This document shows positions 4,553 to 5,995 of a DNA stretch of 5,995 nt, piece by piece. A program made the position numbers and the translations under genes. The notes beneath the pieces are model-generated. The model was not told the origin of the DNA. It did not search any database and worked only from the letters and a program-made list of their open reading frames with translations. The stretch lies in NCBI GenBank assembly GCA_905236225.1, contig CAJOPM010000091.1, positions 1 to 5,995 on the forward strand. Direction: 5' to 3'. The DNA is from an uncultured Eubacterium sp. GTDB lineage: Bacteria > Bacillota > Clostridia > Lachnospirales > Lachnospiraceae. The first letter of the stretch is position 1. Every line of letters starts with the position of its first letter.

Positions 4553-5995
4553 ATGAAAAGAGGCGAAATATATGAGGGCGTGGTGCTGCGCACCGACTTT
4601 GGAGCAAAGGGTATTGTTGAAATCAATGACAAAATTGTCAGCGTCAAAGGAGCTCTTGCCGGACAGAGAATTAGATTTAGAATCAAAAAAAAGAAGAATA
4701 CGAAGATAGAAGGAACGCTATTAGAGGTTTTAGAAAAGTCTGATATAGAACTGCCCGAAAATGGATGCAGGCATTATCCTAAGTGCGGAGGGTGTATGTA
4801 TCAAAGCCTTTCATACGAAGCACAGATGGAGCTTAAATACAATCAAGTGCAGCGTCTTTTGAGCAATATAGATAAAAGTGTATTCGAAGGGATAGTATCA
4901 AGCCCTTTAAAATGCGGATACAGAAACAAGATGGAATTTTCGTTCGGCGATGAAGTTAAGGATGGAGAGCTTATGCTTGGTCTACATCAAAGAGGAAGTT
5001 TTTACGATATTGCAGATGTTAGTGAATGCAAGATTGCAACGCAGGATTCTATCAGGATTGTAACAGAGACACTTGAGTGTATGAGGGGACATAAAATCTC
5101 ATATTTTCACAAGAAAACACACAAAGGATATCTTCGACATTTGATGATCAGACAATCACAACACAGTGGCGGGATTTTGGTCGCTTTAGTAACGACAACG
5201 CAGACAGATGAGCTTAATATAAGTGAAAGCCAGCTTTTAAACGAGTATAAAGACAAATTACTATCACTTAATCTAGAAGGGCAGATTGGCGGTATTATCC
5301 ATATAAAAAATGATAGTGTGGCAGATGCGGTTATCAATCAGGGCAGCAGAATTATATACGGAACAGATTATATATATGATGAAGTATGTTCCTTGCAATT
5401 TAAGATAACGCCATTTTCGTTTTTCCAGACAAACACATTGGGGGCAGAACTTTTGTATGAAACCGCAAGAGAGTTTATTGGCTCATTATCCGATAATAAA
5501 CTGATTTTTGATTTGTATTCGGGCACAGGCACTATTGCACAAATATTATCGCCTTCGGCAAAAAAGGTAATAGGAGTTGAAATCGTACCTGAGGCAGTAG
5601 AGGCAGCAATAGAAAATGCGGCCTATAATAATTTGGATAATGTTGAATTTATACAAGGCGATGTACTTAAAGTGCTGGACGAGATAGAAGAAAAACCGGA
5701 CTTTTTAGTGTTAGACCCACCTAGAGACGGCATACATCCTAAAGCAATAAAAAAGCTAATTGACTATAATGTTGAGAATATCTTATATATTTCATGCAAA
5801 CCAACTTCACTTGCCAGAGATTATGAGGTATTCAAAACGGCAGGTTATGAGGTTAAGAGGGTAAAATGCGTGGATATGTTTCCTTTTACGGCAAATGTCG
5901 AGACTGTGTGTCTCTTGGGCAGACGAAAACCCGATGATACGATAAAAGTCTCCGTCAATATGGACGACTATTATCAGATCAGGGATGCCGAGGAA
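4553..5995 (+). CDS. rlmD: 23S rRNA (uracil-C5)-methyltransferase, RlmD/RumA (RlmCD) type, 3' end beyond window
   Basis: The frame is open from the ATG to the last base (481 codons, no stop seen). It transfers a methyl group from S-adenosylmethionine to C5 of a uridine in 23S rRNA. Domains are a short TRAM-like RNA-binding region (about 1-60), an iron-sulfur cluster motif with Cys72, Cys78 and Cys81 (C-x5-C-x2-C) plus Cys159, a central RNA-binding domain, and a C-terminal Rossmann methyltransferase domain. Catalytic-domain signatures are PFSFFQTN (287-294), DLYSGTGT (320-327) for the cofactor, LDPPRDG with Asp388 (387-393), YISCKPTSLARD with the nucleophile Cys415 (412-423), and NVETV with the likely base Glu450 (448-452). 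All family catalytic residues are present. The cluster argues for RlmD/RumA or the double-specificity RlmCD of Gram-positives rather than cluster-less tRNA enzymes. Whether it modifies U1939, U747 or both cannot be told. After the usual end (about residue 458) the protein continues with an extension containing MDDYYQIRD. A terminator-like hairpin lies just upstream, so expression may depend on read-through. Confidence 0.95.
   Translation, partial: MKRGEIYEGVVLRTDFGAKGIVEINDKIVSVKGALAGQRIRFRIKKKKNTKIEGTLLEVLEKSDIELPENGCRHYPKCGGCMYQSLSYEAQMELKYNQVQRLLSNIDKSVFEGIVSSPLKCGYRNKMEFSFGDEVKDGELMLGLHQRGSFYDIADVSECKIATQDSIRIVTETLECMRGHKISYFHKKTHKGYLRHLMIRQSQHSGGILVALVTTTQTDELNISESQLLNEYKDKLLSLNLEGQIGGIIHIKNDSVADAVINQGSRIIYGTDYIYDEVCSLQFKITPFSFFQTNTLGAELLYETAREFIGSLSDNKLIFDLYSGTGTIAQILSPSAKKVIGVEIVPEAVEAAIENAAYNNLDNVEFIQGDVLKVLDEIEEKPDFLVLDPPRDGIHPKAIKKLIDYNVENILYISCKPTSLARDYEVFKTAGYEVKRVKCVDMFPFTANVETVCLLGRRKPDDTIKVSVNMDDYYQIRDAEE

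Noticed and set aside
4404..4607. Reverse-strand reading frame with a His-rich stretch (HHQNRHHTHHH)
   Set aside because: It is the antisense of the GAT-rich acidic tail codons and of the terminator, and no ribosome binding site or promoter supports it. The His-richness is a by-product of GAT read backwards as ATC/CAT-type codons.

Overview
The window comes from a low-GC, Gram-positive-type genome, most likely the class Clostridia and perhaps a Lachnospiraceae-like lineage. The evidence is AT-rich coding with many AGA/ATA codons, strong AAGGAG-type ribosome binding sites, a TTGAAA/TATAAT vegetative promoter, a YerC/YecD-PcrA gene pair, and a clostridial-type iron-sulfur RumA/RlmD methyltransferase. 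All genes are on the + strand. The placement rests on remembered family resemblance, not on a search.

Positions 1-1443 hold two closely spaced genes. The first is the 3' part of a secreted- or cytosolic-type alpha/beta hydrolase (predicted esterase/peptidase), which is open at the left edge. The second is a complete PrsW-family multi-pass membrane protease homologue. Its ribosome binding site overlaps the stop codon of the hydrolase, so the two are probably co-transcribed and translationally coupled. A 109-base gap follows and carries a plausible promoter.

Positions 1553-4081 form a two-gene unit: a 100-aa TrpR-like YerC/YecD DNA-binding protein, followed with no intervening base by a full-length PcrA/UvrD DNA helicase. 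A 174-base gap (4082-4255) comes next. It holds a GC-rich hairpin without a U-tract and then a very good extended -10 promoter.

That promoter drives a 75-aa single-pass membrane protein whose C-terminus is an acidic tail with an aromatic residue at every fourth position. The gene ends in an intrinsic-terminator-like hairpin. Immediately after it, a 23S rRNA (uracil-C5)-methyltransferase gene (rlmD/rumA type) starts at 4553 and runs off the right edge, with 481 codons visible, the complete catalytic domain, and the start of a C-terminal extension.

The helicase and the rRNA methyltransferase are housekeeping genes. I see no mobile element, CRISPR array, tRNA, rRNA or obvious defence system. 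The least explained parts are the small acidic-tailed membrane protein, the structured gap before it, and how the methyltransferase is transcribed past the hairpin.
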